From: Bacteroidota bacterium
Lineage (GTDB): Bacteria > Bacteroidota > Ignavibacteria > Ignavibacteriales > Ignavibacteriaceae
Assembly (NCBI GenBank): GCA_022562275.1
Contig: JADFPP010000001.1
Location: 1 to 64,000, forward strand
Reading direction: 5' to 3'
Length of the DNA stretch: 64,000 bases
In this document: positions 63,041 through 64,000 of the stretch, piece by piece
Position numbering within the stretch: position 1 is the first letter of the stretch
Layout: every line of letters starts with the position of its first letter
The notes under the pieces: generated by a model
Told to the model about the DNA's origin: nothing
The model's input: the letters and a program-made list of their open reading frames with translations, nothing else
Database searches by the model: none
Made by a program: the position numbers and the translations under genes

Positions 63041-64000
63041 TTATAGTTTAAATTTTCTCTTTAGGAATAAAAGAATACTTAACCCCACAATCCACAAAGA
63101 TAGTACAGAAATAATTGTAGTTATTACTGCAGGATGTTCTGTATAAAAGGTTTTCTCGTTTTGCAATGAAACATCACCAACGAGAACAGTTCGTGTAAAC
63201 ATTTTCGTTTCAGCTTCTGTAATTCCTAAGGGATTTATAATCGTACTGATCCCTCCGTTAGCACAACGCACTACTACTCTCCTGTTTTCTACTGCACGAA
63301 GAACAGCAAACTCCTTATGCTGATAAGGTCCGCTCGAATTGCCGTACCAGCTATCGTTTGTTACAACCGCAATAACTTCAGCTCCACGCTGAACAAAGTT
63401 TGATGCAAACAGGGGGAAAATTGATTCATAGCAAACTAATCCACTGATGTTTATCGAATCGGCTTTACCATTAATATTAATCCGTGCGTTAAAAACAACA
63501 GTATCTTTTCCAACATTCCAACCGCCTAATCCAACACCCCATTTAAATACATCTGCTAAAAATGAAAATTTATCTGCGAAAGGGACGTGCTCTCCTAGTG
63601 GAACAAGATGCATTTTACCATATTGCTGATACTCTCTCGTTCCCGGTTTTAATAATAGAATAGAGTTATAAGTTGTGTAACGATAGTTACCACCTTTATT
63701 CAATTTTGCGTCTGCGGGAGCTTTAGTGCTATCATAATAAAATTTGATATGAGGCATTCCTGTTAGAAGGGAAACATTATTCTCTTCTAAAAATTTATAG
63801 ATACTGTCCAATTCCGCCCTATAACCGCTGTTCATAATATAAACAGGCAACGCTGTTTCAGGCCAGATAATTATCTGCGCTCCGTCATCAGCAGCTTGCT
63901 GAGAAAGATCTAAATAATTATCAACCAAATCCTGTAAACTGCCAAGTTCCCATTTTTTCCAGGGATTTATATTTGGTTGAACAATACCAACTCTAACTAT
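63041..64000 (-). CDS. lnt: Apolipoprotein N-acyltransferase, C-terminal part (gene runs off the window)
   Basis: The visible frame continues from the window edge (VGIVQPNINPWKKWELGSLQ reads in the same frame above the first internal Met at 63928). This is therefore the C-terminal ~320 residues of a normally ~500-residue protein. The nitrilase-type triad is present: WPETALPVY (Glu), YGKMHLVPLGEHVPF (Lys) and VCYESIFP (Cys). A final membrane segment follows. Lnt adds the third acyl chain to lipoproteins in the inner membrane. The N-terminal membrane helices lie beyond base 64000. Confidence 0.92.
   Translation of the reverse strand: MVRVGIVQPNINPWKKWELGSLQDLVDNYLDLSQQAADDGAQIIIWPETALPVYIMNSGYRAELDSIYKFLEENNVSLLTGMPHIKFYYDSTKAPADAKLNKGGNYRYTTYNSILLLKPGTREYQQYGKMHLVPLGEHVPFADKFSFLADVFKWGVGLGGWNVGKDTVVFNARININGKADSINISGLVCYESIFPLFASNFVQRGAEVIAVVTNDSWYGNSSGPYQHKEFAVLRAVENRRVVVRCANGGISTIINPLGITEAETKMFTRTVLVGDVSLQNEKTFYTEHPAVITTIISVLSLWIVGLSILLFLKRKFKL

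Noticed and set aside
1-64000. CRISPR array
   Set aside because: No regularly spaced repeats with unique spacers were seen. The repeats present are palindromic and scattered.
1-64000. tRNA and rRNA genes
   Set aside because: No cloverleaf with a GTTCGAAT-type loop at a plausible position was recognised by eye. A tRNAscan run would be needed for certainty.

Overview
The window reads as AT-rich chromosomal DNA from a Bacteroidota/Chlorobi-lineage bacterium, most probably an Ignavibacteria-type organism. This is inferred from two secreted proteins with type IX secretion C-terminal sorting domains (the YPNPFNP motif followed by a GVYFYQ...TKK tail), many short palindromic repeats, and the overall gene content. 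No rRNA or tRNA gene was seen.

Layout. 0.5-11.5 kb is housekeeping: an aminotransferase, an outer-membrane protein, two T9SS-exported beta-propeller-like proteins, rlmB, hisS, a PTS EIIA-like protein, a second aminotransferase and a TPR protein. 11.7-30.1 kb is a respiratory nitrate-to-ammonium region. The minus-strand cluster holds an Rrf2 regulator, a NapH-like ferredoxin, the RIC di-iron repair protein, a hemerythrin, nrfH, nrfA and a porin. The plus-strand cluster holds a diheme cytochrome c, narG, narH, narJ, narI, two NarK-type transporters and a hemerythrin. Together they would reduce nitrate to nitrite and then to ammonium, with proteins to handle nitrosative stress.

30.2-31.5 kb holds a HicAB toxin-antitoxin pair and a stretch of decayed gene fragments. 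Then comes a leader that I read as a molybdenum-cofactor riboswitch with a terminator and antiterminator. It precedes a molybdopterin operon (CMD-family protein, half-size chromate transporter, moaA, moaC, moeA, mobA), whose product the NarG upstream needs. 36-39.4 kb is an accessory patch: a GC-rich secreted orphan, then an AvaI/BsoBI-like restriction-modification locus with an apparently intact methyltransferase and a frameshifted endonuclease.

39.6-48.5 kb mixes housekeeping genes (a YihY-family protein, purL, an exonuclease, a thioesterase, a short-chain dehydrogenase) with small mobile or defence-type genes. The latter are a HEPN/MNT pair, a wrecked vapBC, a DUF559 gene flanked by direct repeats, an AbiEii-type toxin with a nonsense codon, and a four-helix-bundle gene with a nonsense codon. 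48.7-58.3 kb is a fatty-acid beta-oxidation cluster (acyl-CoA ligase, fadN, fadA, fadE) beside an XRE-type regulator and a thioesterase. 58.4-61.9 kb is glycerophosphodiester/glycerol-3-phosphate catabolism (GDPD, an alpha/beta hydrolase, glpD). The end carries a threonine aldolase and the C-terminal part of lnt, which runs off the window.

The most notable observations are the predicted Moco riboswitch, the concentration of recently broken toxin/defence genes, the gene-fragment graveyard beside the nar cluster, the DUF559 gene between direct repeats, and palindromic repeats inserted in frame inside rlmB and a T9SS protein gene.
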